NCBI RefSeq assembly: GCF_037975245.1
Contig: NC_092575.1
Coordinates: forward strand, 8,650,001 to 8,714,000
DNA length: 64,000 nucleotides
Origin: Apostichopus japonicus
Lineage: Eukaryota; Echinodermata; Holothuroidea; Aspidochirotida; Stichopodidae
Direction of reading: 5' to 3'
Shown here: positions 23,796 through 34,827 of the stretch, one piece after another
Layout of the letters: each line of letters begins with the position of its first letter
Numbering within the stretch: position 1 is the first letter of the stretch
The notes under the pieces: generated by a model
Told to the model about the DNA's origin: nothing
The model's input: only the letters and a program-made list of their open reading frames with translations
Database searches by the model: none
Made by a program: the position numbers and the translations under genes

Positions 23796-24661
23796 TGTTA
23801 CGAGGGCCCATTGTAGCTTAACGCTAGTCACTGCTAGTGAGGAACCTAATGTTATATGATAGAAAGTATTTAAAATTGCTTACGTGATAAATCAGTATTT
23901 GAGAAATTAGGTCGGGTTACCGTGTCAGAATGTTATGATACACGATTGTTCTGGTATATTCCTTATGATGACGCGCTGGTCTCGGGTTAACGTCGGTTTA
24001 CGTGAAATCGCGTGTAAGCTGTGGACTCATTTCGTGGATTCTCTGGAAGGTTCGCGAGATATGCAAAGGACTTCCAAGAATAGAGAAACTGGGTCAGGTG
24101 TATCGAGAAAGATCTAGATGATTCTTGACATGGCGAATCGTATAAAAGCCCGCACAGATCGGACAGTTTCTCAGTTTCTGAACGAATACAAGCGACGACA
24201 CATATTATACCATTCTACTATATATCGTCAGTGCGAGAAGTTCGACTTGTGCTTCACTCTATTGTGGCTGGAAGTCCGTCTTCTATTTTGAAGCATCGCC
24301 GGAAAGAAGGTGACTGCTGTTTCTGGGATCGCGAGAAACTTCGTCGAGGACCAGTGAATTTCGCGGTACAACGGACCGAGAATCGTCGTCATCAAGGTTG
24401 TGGCCGCTGAGGGATATCGCCGTTGGAAGAGACCAGCGTGTTTTAAAGTGTATCCTATCTTGTTAAGTTTGTGAGTAATTTTCTGTACATTTGTAATTAC
24501 CACTTGTTGTTGTTGGTTCAGACTCCATTGTTCAAGATAGTTTACGTTCTCATTTAAAATCTCTAGACTCGTCAATTTTTCTGTGTTCCTTACGGAAACG
24601 AACCCAGGCTTGTGTCTCGTTAAAAATTAGTTACCGAGACCTCTCGCATTCCAACGTAACA
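23796..24661 (+). mobile_element. Solo LTR of a gypsy-like retrotransposon
   Basis: This 866-bp segment starts TGTTACG and ends CGTAACA, the TG...CA ends of an LTR extended to a 7-bp inverted repeat. It is flanked by a 4-bp direct repeat CCAG (23792-23795, 24662-24665). The uninterrupted paralogue at 27344 reads GTCCAGTCACTTTAACT, exactly the predicted empty site. Inside lies a TATAAAA box with a TCAGTTT initiator-like motif 30 bases on. No internal gag-pol sequence or second LTR is nearby, so this is a solo LTR left by recombination. A 4-bp duplication suits several Ty3/gypsy lineages; other LTR classes remain possible. Confidence 0.85.
24141..24180 (+). promoter_or_regulatory. LTR core promoter (TATA plus initiator-like)
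   Basis: TATAAAAG at 24141-24148 sits 30 bases before TCAGTTTCTG (24171-24180), standard spacing for a TATA box and a TCAGT-type initiator. It would mark the U3/R boundary of the LTR at about 24172. Confidence 0.65.
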
Positions 24662-24705
24662 CCAGTCACTTTAACTGATGAACGTCAACTGCTTAAGAGT
24701 TGAAG

Positions 24706-27075
24706 TTGAAAAGAAGAAATAGAAAAGGAAACAAAAATTGAATTCGATAAGGAAAATGGTCTAATAACAAGGAGGAGAATGAACCGAAATGTGACGCATG
24801 AATTATTCAGACAACCATTAGCGTGTGGATTGTGAACCACGAAGGTTCAACGTCACATAAAAACATAACATCCATCACAAAAGCTCAAGCGTTTGAAGCA
24901 TTTCCGTTTTATAGGAATGACTTTGCAGCACACTTTTCTGCACGAATTTGACCATTTCTATATACAGCTCACTATAATCACGTGCCGGTAATTTACCTTC
25001 TACATGACCGACGGAGAAGGGGAGCTGAGGTGTGGATTTATCCGTCACTTTTTGTTTTGCCTTGTCTAAACAAGTTTGAGGAAAACACCGAAATCTTGCA
25101 AAAGTTCATTTTGACCTTTCGTTGTATCCTCCTTATACATCCTCCTACTTTATTGAGTACCACCTAATTATATTACTATCCCGAGGTTTCAAGAAAAGTT
25201 GCTATTTTGAGATTTAAATAGTCTGTTGAACTTTTAAAACGTTAAACATTTCAAGGAATTAATCGAAATATTTGGGAGATATCAGTATTAAAATTTGTGT
25301 CATGAGTGTGTCATTTTGTCAGGTCATGAAGACAAAGTGTTGCCGAGGGTGCAAAAACGGCTATTCCTTTAGCTATTCTTCTTCTTTTTTTACTTTGCAT
25401 TTTTCATTCTTTTTTCCATGTTCAAGCTGATTTTACGCACTTGACACTGAAAAAAGGAAAGCACTTATTTGGATGTACATGCTCAGAAATTCAACATGTT
25501 TGATCCACCATTATTTTGGAAAGCTCAACTTTATAACGGAAAATATGTAGTGCTATAAATAATAAGTCTATAAAAAGCAATGCAAATGAGAATCGGTCTG
25601 TAATATTTTGATTTGTTCAAGCTATCACCTTTGTCTGTCAAAGAACTTTTATGTTGCTATTTCCATGCAGGGTAGAATAAAAATGTTCTTACCTTTTCTT
25701 CGAGGGGGGGGGGGGGGGTATGTCGTTCATCTCTAACACATAGACACCTGATGATGGTTGGGTGTGCTTCTGATACCTTAACTAAGACTCTTCTCAGAGG
25801 TGTAAGTAAAGATATTATTAGAGAATTATATTGTATATACAAGCATTTACAGATACCTGTAGCAGCGGCGAATTAGATATAGGAGGCTGAAATTTGATGA
25901 AAACAGCCAGATGAGAAGGAAGGAGCTTTTGCAGGAGAAGGCATTCCCGCCCTCCCTCCTTGTGCACGCCATTGGCGTTTAGTGCTGTTGCCAGATAATG
26001 GTACCTCTTGGAACCACATCGTGACCGGGTTTGCGCTACTTTTACCAAACAAACGTAATACAAAAACATAAATGGATCTATCCACTAACAAGTAACGAAT
26101 TGTCAACGTATTTAATTTATAGTCTTTTATTTTTCTCATTCCAATTAAAGGGGTTTTCTTATATAATCCTCCCTAGTCCTACCGAGGGGATACCATTACA
26201 CGGTGCTTTTTCAGGGACCTTAAGTTTCCTCGAAGAGGTCGAGTTTGATTTCCCAAATTGCGAAAAAAATGCCGGTTAAAACGCAAAACGTTCACTGTGA
26301 ATTCTGGACTGCTCACATAGCGTAAACATCTTGTCGTATAGATTTTAATAATATGAAAGCAAATGCACCACTTGAATGGCATTAATCTATATCTATTGTT
26401 ATAAACTTGTTTCGAAACAGGAAGATGTGGTTCTTCAATGAGTATCGATAAAGTCAATTAGTGTTTTACGTTTTGGACATAACGGGACTACTTGGTATTA
26501 CAGTAATGGCGGTTTTCTTCATCTCTTCATTGTTCATCAGAATGTAGTCCATTGACTGGTAAAACAAATAGAACAAAGCACAAGGAATCGGATAACATTC
26601 TTCCTAGATCAAACTAGTTTTATCCTGAGACGTGTACAACGAACAGATAGACCGAAGAGTTGAAGACATCCCCGAAGATCAAGTGTAGTATCTGTTCCCT
26701 TTCGAGGGGAATGGTCATACACACCTCACGATGGTCACACAGTCACAGTCTCGATGCAAGGGGACTATGGTTGAGAACGGATCAGATGTTCGGTAGTTCG
26801 GTTTTCGTGCCCAGATTCTTTCCTGGGTGAGTTTTCTTTAAAAAAACAAACATATCCCCGGTATTCAATCATGGGAGAATGATCGGCAGATAAATTTTGC
26901 TGTAACTTGATTACTCACTTAGATAATTAAATAATGAATAAAGCAGAATTTTAGTCTTGATGTTATAATAGAAAGAAAAAACTTTGAGTCCAATACTTTG
27001 TTTCTGTAGCTTTTCCAGTATTTTTCAAGATATGTATCGTTAAATATACTATATTTCTGGAATATTCGTTTACTA
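24706..27075. other. Unassigned A+T-rich stretch
   Basis: About 2.4 kb with no supported gene. A short segment at 25863-25976 has CAGCGGCGAATTAG at one edge and CACGCCATTGGCG at the other, weakly like a tiny hAT-type MITE. A G run lies at about 25705. Open frames here have no motifs. Confidence 0.5.
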
Positions 27076-27385
27076 GGCTAACTTGATGGTGACGTCGGCT
27101 CCTCATTGCAGTTCTTATAGTTAATGTTAATCCGTTGTTTCTTAAGGTCAACCAGAATATGTTCGTTACAGTTAATGTACGCAACAGAGCACCCTTGGAT
27201 GGCATTCAACACCATTTGCCCTTAACAAATTGGTAATAAATTATAAACAGTCATTTGAGACCATATCATCTTAATTTCTCCCTTTGAGTTTTGTATTGCA
27301 ACTGAGGAACTAGTCTGATGGGAAGTGTACTAAACTAAAAGGTCCAGTCACTTTAACTAGTGAACCTAAACTGTTTAAAGGGTCA
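27076..27385. repeat. Dispersed repeat copy B (uninterrupted)
   Basis: Continuous homologue of copy A, including the unoccupied GTCCAGTCACTTTAACT site at about 27342. It continues to CTGTTTAAAGGG. Confidence 0.75.
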
Positions 27386-27889
27386 TTCCAAAAAACAAAC
27401 AAAAAATAAGTAAATGTGCTATACAACGCTAGCTAGACCGAGAGCAGTGGTTTTTAACGGTCCACGGCATATCAAAGTTAATTTGGTTCCTGAAGTTATC
27501 AAAACACAATAAGGGGTTTATTTTTTGTGTGAATCTCAAACAAAGTTAATGAAATCACTACTACTACTATCCGGTATGAGAATTGCTACAACACTGTTGC
27601 TTATAATGGGACCATATTGACACTGGTATACTTTGTTCTTCTTGCAAGTGATATAGATTGAATTCTATGTATATTAAAATAATATATGAGTTTAATTGAT
27701 TGGCTTACCACAAATAACCCATTACGATAAAATTCATTCCACCTACAGAGTGACAAGAAAAAAAAAGGCATTTTAGGGAATTCGATAGCGCTAGTTTGAA
27801 ACCGGGTGTTTTTTAATATAAAACAATTATATGGCTCTTAAAGGCATCCGTAGATTCACTTTTAGGAGAATAGCGCCTCATCAGGCCAC
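27386..27889. other. Unassigned A+T-rich stretch
   Basis: Noncoding. GGCATATCAAAGTTAA at about 27465 resembles sequence after copy C, so the dispersed repeat may continue, diverged, into this stretch. Confidence 0.45.
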
Positions 27890-28175
27890 GTTTTCAGTGG
27901 ACGGTGGCTGCAAGCATGCCGGTCGCAGAGATGTCACCACCTCTGGCCAAAGGCAAGGATTCGCGCACGCCACCTAGTACGCTTCTGGTCGATTTGACCG
28001 ACCCTCTGCGCGTCCTCCCGGGTTCTTTTGCGACAACAAGGGAGACATGGTACGGGATCCTAGGCCACAAAAAGTACCATACCTACAGCCAAAGGCCTGT
28101 CTTGAACCCTAGCCACGATTTACACGACCGACGAGGAATGAGTCTTTCGTCACCCTCTTAACAGCATCGGCCACC
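27890..28175 (-). repeat. tRNA-derived SINE-like segment
   Basis: This island is much richer in G+C than its surroundings. On the minus strand it begins with GTGGCCGATGCTGTTAAGA (28174 downward), resembling the A box of Leu/Ser-type tRNAs. A B-box-like GGGTTCAAGACAGG follows (28109-28096). Spacing of about 65 bases fits a class-II tRNA head. The remaining roughly 200 bp would be the SINE body. No tail or target duplication was found, so this could instead be a tRNA-related part of another repeat. Confidence 0.55.
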
Positions 28176-28265
28176 ACATCAGCTAGTAAATTATGTGGTT
28201 GAATTAATACATCAAGACTTCAGCGTCGACTACTGAAAGAGAAAAAGAAATTTTATAACTTGTAT

Positions 28266-28345
28266 AACCAACCATTGATGGAGTCGAACCCAGTTTCATC
28301 GGGTTACCAGTCCACTGCTCTGACATCTGAGCCATTTGACAGGTT
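28266..28345 (-). ncRNA. tRNA-like sequence or tRNA pseudogene
   Basis: The minus strand reads TGGCTCAGATGTCAGAGC (intact D-arm and A box, with GCTC/GAGC pairing), then an anticodon-like loop CTGGTAA, then the B box GGTTCGACTCC. The acceptor strands do not pair and the anticodon and T stems are poor. It is therefore a decayed tRNA (Thr-GGT-like by the loop) or a SINE head rather than a working gene. Confidence 0.6.
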
Positions 28346-29024
28346 AACTTTTAACGAGCTTAAATTGGTATTATTGGTTGGATACAATCTATTGGTAACA
28401 GTGAATGACACCTCCTTCAACGAAATCTCTATTAATCCTGTTTTACTCTCATTAGAACAACGGATCTGAATATCTTTATTAACAAGAAGCTCACGCTTCA
28501 ATGTCTTTGTTTACGTTGCAGCAAGCAGTAAGAATGTCGTTTCCTTTCAAGACGTAAATGTACAATAGGCTTATGCCCCGATACTATCGAGGACTTCGAT
28601 GCAAGCAGTAAAAGAAAAACGGATTCCGTGAAATCTTCTTATTCACAAAAGGTCGCTTACGATTATGCTCGCAAGAGATCTCTTGCTGTAAGTTGTCTCC
28701 CTTTACAACTAAATTCTATGCTGACGATTATGAAGTGGGGTTAAGCCTAACATTTCAACAAACAATTTCAAGACCTTTTTGAATGAGGAGGGGACAATAC
28801 TTATTAAGTCAAACACGTTAACTACATGTGTTCTTATTTAGGAATCTGAATGGCTGGTAATAGCACAGTAATCAAAACTCGAAACATAATTCATTCGGGG
28901 TTTTGAGTTTATGCAAGTAGATTTGGGAGACACAGGGATCGGGAATTCGTCAACTACAAGACTTTGTTTAGCCCGCGGTGACTTGTTGTATTTACTGATA
29001 CTCTGAAACTGCGGTATTTGCGTG
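28346..29024. other. Unassigned noncoding stretch
   Basis: No ORF, RNA or repeat recognised. Confidence 0.5.
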
Positions 29025-29220
29025 TATATTTTGTCAACACTCTGACATGGTCGACTCTATCTAAAATCTCTATAAAGCATAAGTTATTTGATTTGATTTA
29101 TTTTGTTTTTTTCACGTGCAAATATATTTTGTCAACACTCTGACATGGTCGACTCTATCTAAAATCTCTATAAAGCATAAGTTATTTGATTTGATTTGAT
29201 TTATTTTGTTTTTTCACGTG
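29025..29220 (-). repeat. 98-bp tandem duplication of a LINE 3' end
   Basis: TTTTGTCAACACTCTGACATGG... through TTCACGTGCAAATAT occurs twice with a 98-bp period (GTCAACAC at 29033 and 29131). The copies are almost identical, differing mainly in ATTTG repeat number and T-run length. On the minus strand each unit contains TTGCACGTGAAAAAA...AATAAATCAAATCAAAT. This is a LINE-like 3' terminus and continues the LINE remnant upstream on that strand. Confidence 0.85.
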
Positions 29221-29364
29221 CAAATATACAAGGTGAAAGGAAGTCTTCTATAAAGCATACAATTGCTTAACAATGTAGAAAACTCCCTGAAGAAAGAAAA
29301 GGGAAGAAAAAATTAAAGATCAAATTAAACGTTTCGGCAATAAATCAATTATATGATATTTTAA

Positions 29365-29640
29365 TTAATATGATGCAATTATTTCTTTAATATAACATTT
29401 TCTAAATGTCCTACACGATAATTTATTTTTAATAATGTCAGTAATAGAATTCCAGGTTTTTATTGCTCGATTTCTGAGGCTTAACATTCCTGTTGAGGTA
29501 TTCGTGTTGTGATAATGCGCATGATTTGCATGTCTTGTGTTGTGGTGATGTATATCCGAATTACTGATTAAATAATTATGAAATGCATTAGGTAGGAGTC
29601 CATTCCAAGCCTTATAAGTAAAGGTGGCAAGATTTACACG
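29365..29640 (-). pseudogene. LINE RT C-terminal fragment (CR1/jockey-like)
   Basis: An open frame without its own start codon runs on the minus strand from 29640 to a TAA at 29365-29367. It reads NLATFTYKAWNGLLPNAFHN, then SDIHHHNTRHANHAHYHNTN, then SLRNRAIKTWNSITDIIK. The order Y-K-x-x-N-x-L-x-P, then D-I-H-x-x-N-T-R, then K-x-W-N-S is the familiar C-terminal tail of CR1/jockey-type RT proteins. It is a 5'-truncated copy whose 3' UTR continues to about 29220. No stop interrupts the retained 91 codons, suggesting moderate age. Confidence 0.8.
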
Positions 29641-29641
29641 T

Positions 29642-29830
29642 ATTATGTCATTGTATTATTTCATGTTATTGTGTTTTATGTCATGTTATTATGTCATGTT
29701 ATGTCATGTATTATGTATTTAATGTCAAGTCTTATGTCAAGTTATCTTGACAAGTCATCTTGACAAGTTATCTTGACATAATTAAGTTAATAACATGACA
29801 TAATACGTGTCATAATACGTATACAAGTTA
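29642..29830. repeat. TTATGTCA/TGACATAA low-complexity inverted cluster
   Basis: Many ATGTCATGTTAT and TTATCTTGACAAGT words. TTATGTCAAG on the left and CTTGACATAA on the right bracket repeated TTATCTTGACAAG units (about 29730-29782), and ATGTCATGTTATT finds inverted partners AATAACATGACAT downstream. The segment can fold into one or more hairpins. No function is implied. Confidence 0.7.
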
Positions 29831-30160
29831 TAGGAGACAATAGCTCGTCCCTTTCAAGGTCGTAGCTACTCTCCTTTCACCGCCGCCCCTCCTTCTCATT
29901 TCATTTGCCGATACGTTACTGAACCATGACAGTTGTATATTAGATCTATATAACAAAGATATAAACCAACGGAATAAAACCTAAATTTCCTTCTCCTATT
30001 GATTTGAAAAGAGGTGTTTGCGTCACCTCTCATAGAGTGTGGGTTTGAAAAAAATTGAACATAGAACAAATAAATGATTTGTCTTTCATCCAGAACTCAC
30101 CTTAATTTATTATTGTCTTTCATCCAGAACTCTGTTTTACTCTGCTTAATAAAATATGTA

Positions 30161-30362
30161 GTGTCATTGAAATAGGCGTGACATGACAAAAATCAGGTTT
30201 AAGCATGAAAGGTATAAACGTAGTTCGGTAAATTGGGTAACCTTATGTACGTAACCATGGTATCGTCTTGTATTAGGATCTTATATTGCCATTGGGTAAC
30301 ACGCAAATGTGTCACGCTCACTTCATACGATTTGACGCAAATATATCTTATCATCAAAAACA
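30161..30362. repeat. ~200-bp duplication, first copy
   Basis: GTGTCATT..A.TAGGCGTGACATG, AAAATCAGGTTTAAGCATGA, GTAACCATGGTATCGTC and GCAAAT.CGTCACGCTCACTT all recur at 31241-31437 in the same order and orientation, offset 1,080 bp. Noncoding. Either a dispersed repeat family or a local duplication. Confidence 0.85.
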
Positions 30363-31240
30363 TGCAAAATTGAGTGGGACCCTCATATTTAATTAGACGA
30401 TGGGCCAACGGTGCATTCCTCCCTCCCCTAACTAACTTTAACTTCCTCACCCGACCCAAATTTATTCAAACACATTATTGCAACACATTTAATCTTGAAA
30501 AAAGAACATCATGTTACAAAGTATTGTAAGTGTTGTAAGTGTCCAAAGAAAGGAAGAACCAATGAGAACATGTGAACTATAGAAACATTCTTTGTTTTCC
30601 GTTTCAAGTCATGGATGATTAGAGATTACGTTGATCCCAAGAACTAAACCGCCATGAAATGGAAGAAAAGCTAACAGGGAAAGCATTCTTATAAGAAATC
30701 TCTCAGAAGAAATACACTTTAAACAATCATAACAGAGCTATATGCTGCTTGATCCTTTCTATGGATTTAAAACTGAAGACATTAGATCGAAGAAAAGGGA
30801 ATGATACAATCGTGGCACACCTGTTTTCAATCTTTCAATCACATGAACTAAGATTGTGGCAGAGGTCAGGCATAGTTTCCCTCCTCACTAGTAGGGGATT
30901 CTCCCTAGCAGGGGATTCTCCCTGCCTGCCTGCTGGATGTCCCTGCTCCCAAGTTGCGTATGAGAGAGAAGATATAATTCTGTCAACAAGATCGATGAGT
31001 GGCTATATGCGAAATATAGTAAAGTCGAGTCAATTTTTTCATGTTATTTACCGTTGATTCAAATTTACTTTCTTTTATGTTTGTTTCCATTTATTTGTGT
31101 TTTGTACATTCTGTTGTAGTTGAATGTAGCAAATCAATAGCCTATCAGTTGACACAGCTGAATTAAATCATGTGAACTGTAAGATATATGCCATAAGTAT
31201 AGAACCCATCATGAGGGGGGGGGGGGGGGGACAAGATGTT

Positions 31241-31437
31241 GTGTCATTTTATTAGGCGTGACATGTCAAAAATCAGGTTTAAGCATGAAAGGTATAAACG
31301 TAGCTATAGGTAAATTGGGTAACCGTACGTAACCATGGTATCGTCCTGTATTAGGAACTGGTATTACTATTGGGTAACTCGCAAATGCGTCACGCTCACT
31401 TCATACAGTTTGATGCAAATATATCTTGTCATCAAGA
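31241..31437. repeat. ~200-bp duplication, second copy
   Basis: Partner of the copy at 30161. A long G run (about 31214-31230) lies just before it. Differences are scattered substitutions and a few small indels, so the duplication is not very recent. Confidence 0.85.
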
Positions 31438-31842
31438 AAATAACGTGAGAACAAGAGAGTAGGGATGCAAAGCGAAGACTGAAGCAGGAGCACGTACAAG
31501 GGCAACGCAGCGAAAGACCCCCCCCCCCAAAAAAAAAAAACGAATCCCTTAGGGATTTTCGCCCCCACCATGTTTGTTTTTAAGGGATTGTCACCCCACC
31601 ATGTTTTTCTGTTAGCTTAGACCCTCAGCTATCACAATCTGCTTGTTTGCCACTTAATTAATGGTTGGTGTGATCACCAAGTTGCCAAAACATTCATTAA
31701 AACTTGGAATTTAAGAATATGTCATATCTTTGTAATTAAATAACCTAAAAGCACAACGTTAGTGTCTCAGTATATATATTTGAAGCTGTCTTGGTGAAAC
31801 CAATCACACCCAGGAAAGTCAAAGTCATCCCTAATTAGGGCT

Positions 31843-32208
31843 GTTGCCATGGCAATAGCCATGATGAAATTTGGACTTTGAGAAATATATCACATAATAT
31901 ACATATACCAAACAATACAAACTAATTGTCTTTTTTTTTACATTGATCTGACTTTTCCCGGTTGATTTCAGTCAAGATCTGGATCATTGAAGGTCACTGT
32001 CATGTCGAAATAGGGCTGTTGCCATGGTAACACCATGATGAACAATTCAAATTATAGAACAAAATGTAAAGTTACTCATGGCTAACTGTATATTTGAGCA
32101 AAGACATGACATTTTCTTCTCAAATTAGAATTACAATTCTATCAGCAAAGTGTTGGGAATGAGCTTAATCTGCAATGATCTTGATCTAATCTACCAGGCA
32201 GCCCTAAA

Positions 32209-32303
<95 letters not shown>

Positions 32304-32526
32304 TGACACTTGGCTTGTGTAACTTTCTAGTTGTTTAGTTGCATAAATATAACATTTTGTTGTCAAAGTCCATTTCAAACTCAAAGTCAGTCAGCCTAGT
32401 GTTGCCATGGCAACAGTCTTAATTGAGCTCGATGGTAACCTTAAATTGGCCTGATCTTGAGATCAGATGTTGTATACTCCGAAAGATATGATTTGTTCAC
32501 ACATTGTATAGTGTTACCATGGCAAC
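31843..32526. promoter_or_regulatory. Cluster of four RFX/X-box-like palindromes
   Basis: GTTGCCATGGCAAT (31843-31856), GTTGCCATGGTAAC (32018-32031), the perfect palindrome GTTGCCATGGCAAC (32401-32414), and GTTACCATGGCAAC (32513-32526). All match the 14-bp RFX X-box consensus closely. Three share the flank AGGGCTGTTGCC or its inverse GGCAACAGCCC, so the sites probably belong to copies of a repeat. A regulatory role is unproven; no gene lies nearby in the window. Confidence 0.6.
32210..32301. repeat. (TA)n microsatellite
   Basis: About 92 bp of pure TA dinucleotide, lying between the second and third X-box-like sites. Confidence 0.95.
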
Positions 32527-32879
32527 AGCCCTGGTGGCCACACGCCCCACTAATATAATGGCAAGCAAGTTTTTCCTACATTTTAAGTTGTTAAAGTTGA
32601 AAAGTTGCATGTCGAAAATTTAAAATTTTCTTCTTGAATGTCGCATTACTTTCAAGTCATTAGTTCTGGCTATGCTGGCACTCCTAATTTGAAATTAGGC
32701 TGCTTACAGTATTTCAGTCGTCCATATATTTCAATAGTTGACAAATTCTTCTATATCCTTAACAAGTAGGATGGTTCTGAAAGATTCTAATTACAGGATT
32801 AATTTACGGGCGAAAACATAATTTTAATATGAAGGTTTACTTTTACCATGACATGAAAGTCTTATGTTATTCTATTGAT

Positions 32880-32985
32880 ATGTTACACTGTAAACCTAAG
32901 TAGTCAGTTGAGCCCACTTTAACTGACTAATGGGATACTTGTTTAAGGGTTATCGGCATATCAAAATTGACTATAACCTTTTAAC
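32880..32985. repeat. Dispersed repeat copy C (partial, diverged)
   Basis: GCCCACTTTAACTGACTAATGGG...TTGTTTAAGGGT..GGCATATCAAA resembles the right end of copy B (CAGTCACTTTAACTAGTGAAC...CTGTTTAAAGGG and GGCATATCAAAGTTAA). Short and eroded. Confidence 0.5.
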
Positions 32986-34756
32986 AGGGAGTTGTTATGG
33001 GCCCTTATATAAGTACCAATTAATCATAAAGTGCATGGACATATAGCATGGGTCTGGAGGGTGATTGAAAGAATGAAGGGGAGGAGGGGGGGCAGGCGGT
33101 AGTCCCACACCAAATCCTGGAAGTGGAAGACGAAAAATACTATAGACAACATAAATAACAGCAATGACATTCATTTCCGAAGATATATTGCATGTGCCAT
33201 CTATACCCGTCGATAATTTTTGTTACCTTTGCTTTTCCACCTAATTAATAATTTCTGATATTAGGGTTTATTTTGTTATTCTGCATTCCATTTCCTTGAT
33301 ATATTCAATGTTAGCTAGTGATATTATGTTCAAAGTGATATTTGTTACTAATTTGTCACTGTCAGTTCAGTGACGTCAACACTTGTGAGGTCTTTTGTCC
33401 AAGCTATTACTTAATACTTTAAATTGTTATTGAGTTATCCTTGGTCAAGCTATAAACAAAATTACACAACCCTTGTTGACACTGTTGAATTTGACGAGGT
33501 TTCTGTTTATATTGATACTCACCGAGTGAACAGCAACTGAACGGAGCACTTTGTAACATATTCAAATTGAAAGCTAAGTGATAGAATTAAAATTATTTCA
33601 AGAGGTTTTAAAGGGCAAAATAAATCAAACCTTCGTTTAAAAACCCCGCAAGGCATTATATCAGATTAAAGAAAAGAGGCAGAAAAAGGAGGTCATGCAT
33701 GCATATTAATGCATTATGTTGATTTAGCTGTGATAACCCATTAACAGAAGTTTGATGGTTTTAACGCATTAAGTACTGCAAACAGGGATCTTTACCGTTT
33801 TTAGCAGAAGGCGCTGTCATACCGGTCCTAATGGGGATGTGTCTAGGTTCTGGGTCCAAACAGTGACGTACATTCGGTTCTGGTTCCTAATGCGCATGAT
33901 CGATCCTCTTTTTCAGTTTTACAAATATTTTGTAGGCTATAGCACAGCTGTAACGTTCTCAATGCATGTACTGGTTGTGAAAATTTGTTTAAAGAGATCT
34001 CGTCTCCAATTACTTACGAGAAGAATCCCAAGTGTAAGTATATTGTCCAGTATATATTTCATTTCGGAGCATTGGATACAATTTTAAAGACGCTAAAAGC
34101 TAAATTTTGGTTTAGCGGAGGTGATTAAAATTACCTCAAAGAAATGTTCTGATTGGTTGATTACCAGGCGTGCATGTGTAAACTGTGCTAGTTATAGGAG
34201 TGGTTAAAAAAACCAGATCTTAGTTCGAATATCACACTATGTTTGAAAAAGAGAATGCACAGGTACTTTGCCCAGAAGTGATAGGGATTGCCCAAAGACA
34301 TTCACAGATATTTCAAAGACTGCAGGTTGTCCACTACATAAGACCGATATGACATTGCTTCACCGTTAATTCTAGACATGACTGATGACCAATAACAGTC
34401 AACATCTTTTGGCCAAACACGGGCAGGTATACCTATAGAATATGATATCGCGAAGCCTGAATATATTGGCAACAGCAGTGTGAATGATGTAATCATGACA
34501 ATTTTGTTGAAGTTGTCTTCTTTGTTCAACTTTATTCATATTAAAATTATGTTTTCACCGAGAAAAGTAATATGTTTAGAAGAAGAAGGGAAAAAAACCG
34601 TTTCACTTTGATGAAGTTTTATATACAGACCAAAAAAACTTTGCGAATGTATCACATTCAAGAGAAAATAGACAGAATATGTAAATAGGAGAGTAATACT
34701 ATATAGAAGCACATCTAACGTGATAATATTTCAACCCTACTGTTTGCTATTTACTT
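32986..34756. other. Unassigned noncoding stretch
   Basis: No gene or element recognised. Small G-rich patch at about 33077-33100. Confidence 0.5.
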
Positions 34757-34797
34757 CCCCCTCACCCTTCACCCTCCCCCACCCCACCCCACCTCAC
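34757..34797. repeat. C-rich tract at the satellite border
   Basis: CCCCCTCACCCTTCACCC, then CCCCCACCCCACCCCACC. Pyrimidine-rich, telling little by itself, but it is the last non-satellite landmark before the array. Confidence 0.8.
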
Positions 34798-34827
34798 CAA
34801 AAAGAAACTAGGGAGTGTTAAGCAAGT

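Larger units (their letters stand above)
23513..24705. repeat. Dispersed repeat copy A (split by a solo LTR)
   Basis: The left part (23513-23795, GGCTAACATTGATG...AAAGTCCAG) and right part (24666-24705, TCACTTTAACTGATGAACG...) together match the continuous copy B at 27076-27385. Landmarks shared in order include GGCTAAC, GACGTC, CAACAGAGAGCATCGTTGGATG/CAACAGAGCACCCTTGGATG and GTCCAG-TCACTTTAACT. The similarity is clearly below full identity, so the family is old. Type unknown; no coding sequence. Confidence 0.75.

Noticed and set aside
27904-28161. 85-codon plus-strand ORF in a GC-rich island
   Set aside because: The opposite strand shows tRNA-type A and B boxes, so the island is better explained as a SINE. 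The ORF has no domain.
28266-28345. Functional tRNA gene on the minus strand
   Set aside because: D-arm and B box are good, but the acceptor, anticodon and T stems do not pair, so it is recorded only as tRNA-like.
30161-31437. LTR retrotransposon bounded by the two ~200-bp copies
   Set aside because: No TG...CA ends, primer-binding site, polypurine tract or coding interior could be seen.
34200-34797. Host promoter or gene end just before the satellite
   Set aside because: Only short frames and a C-rich tract are present; no splice-supported or domain-bearing sequence.
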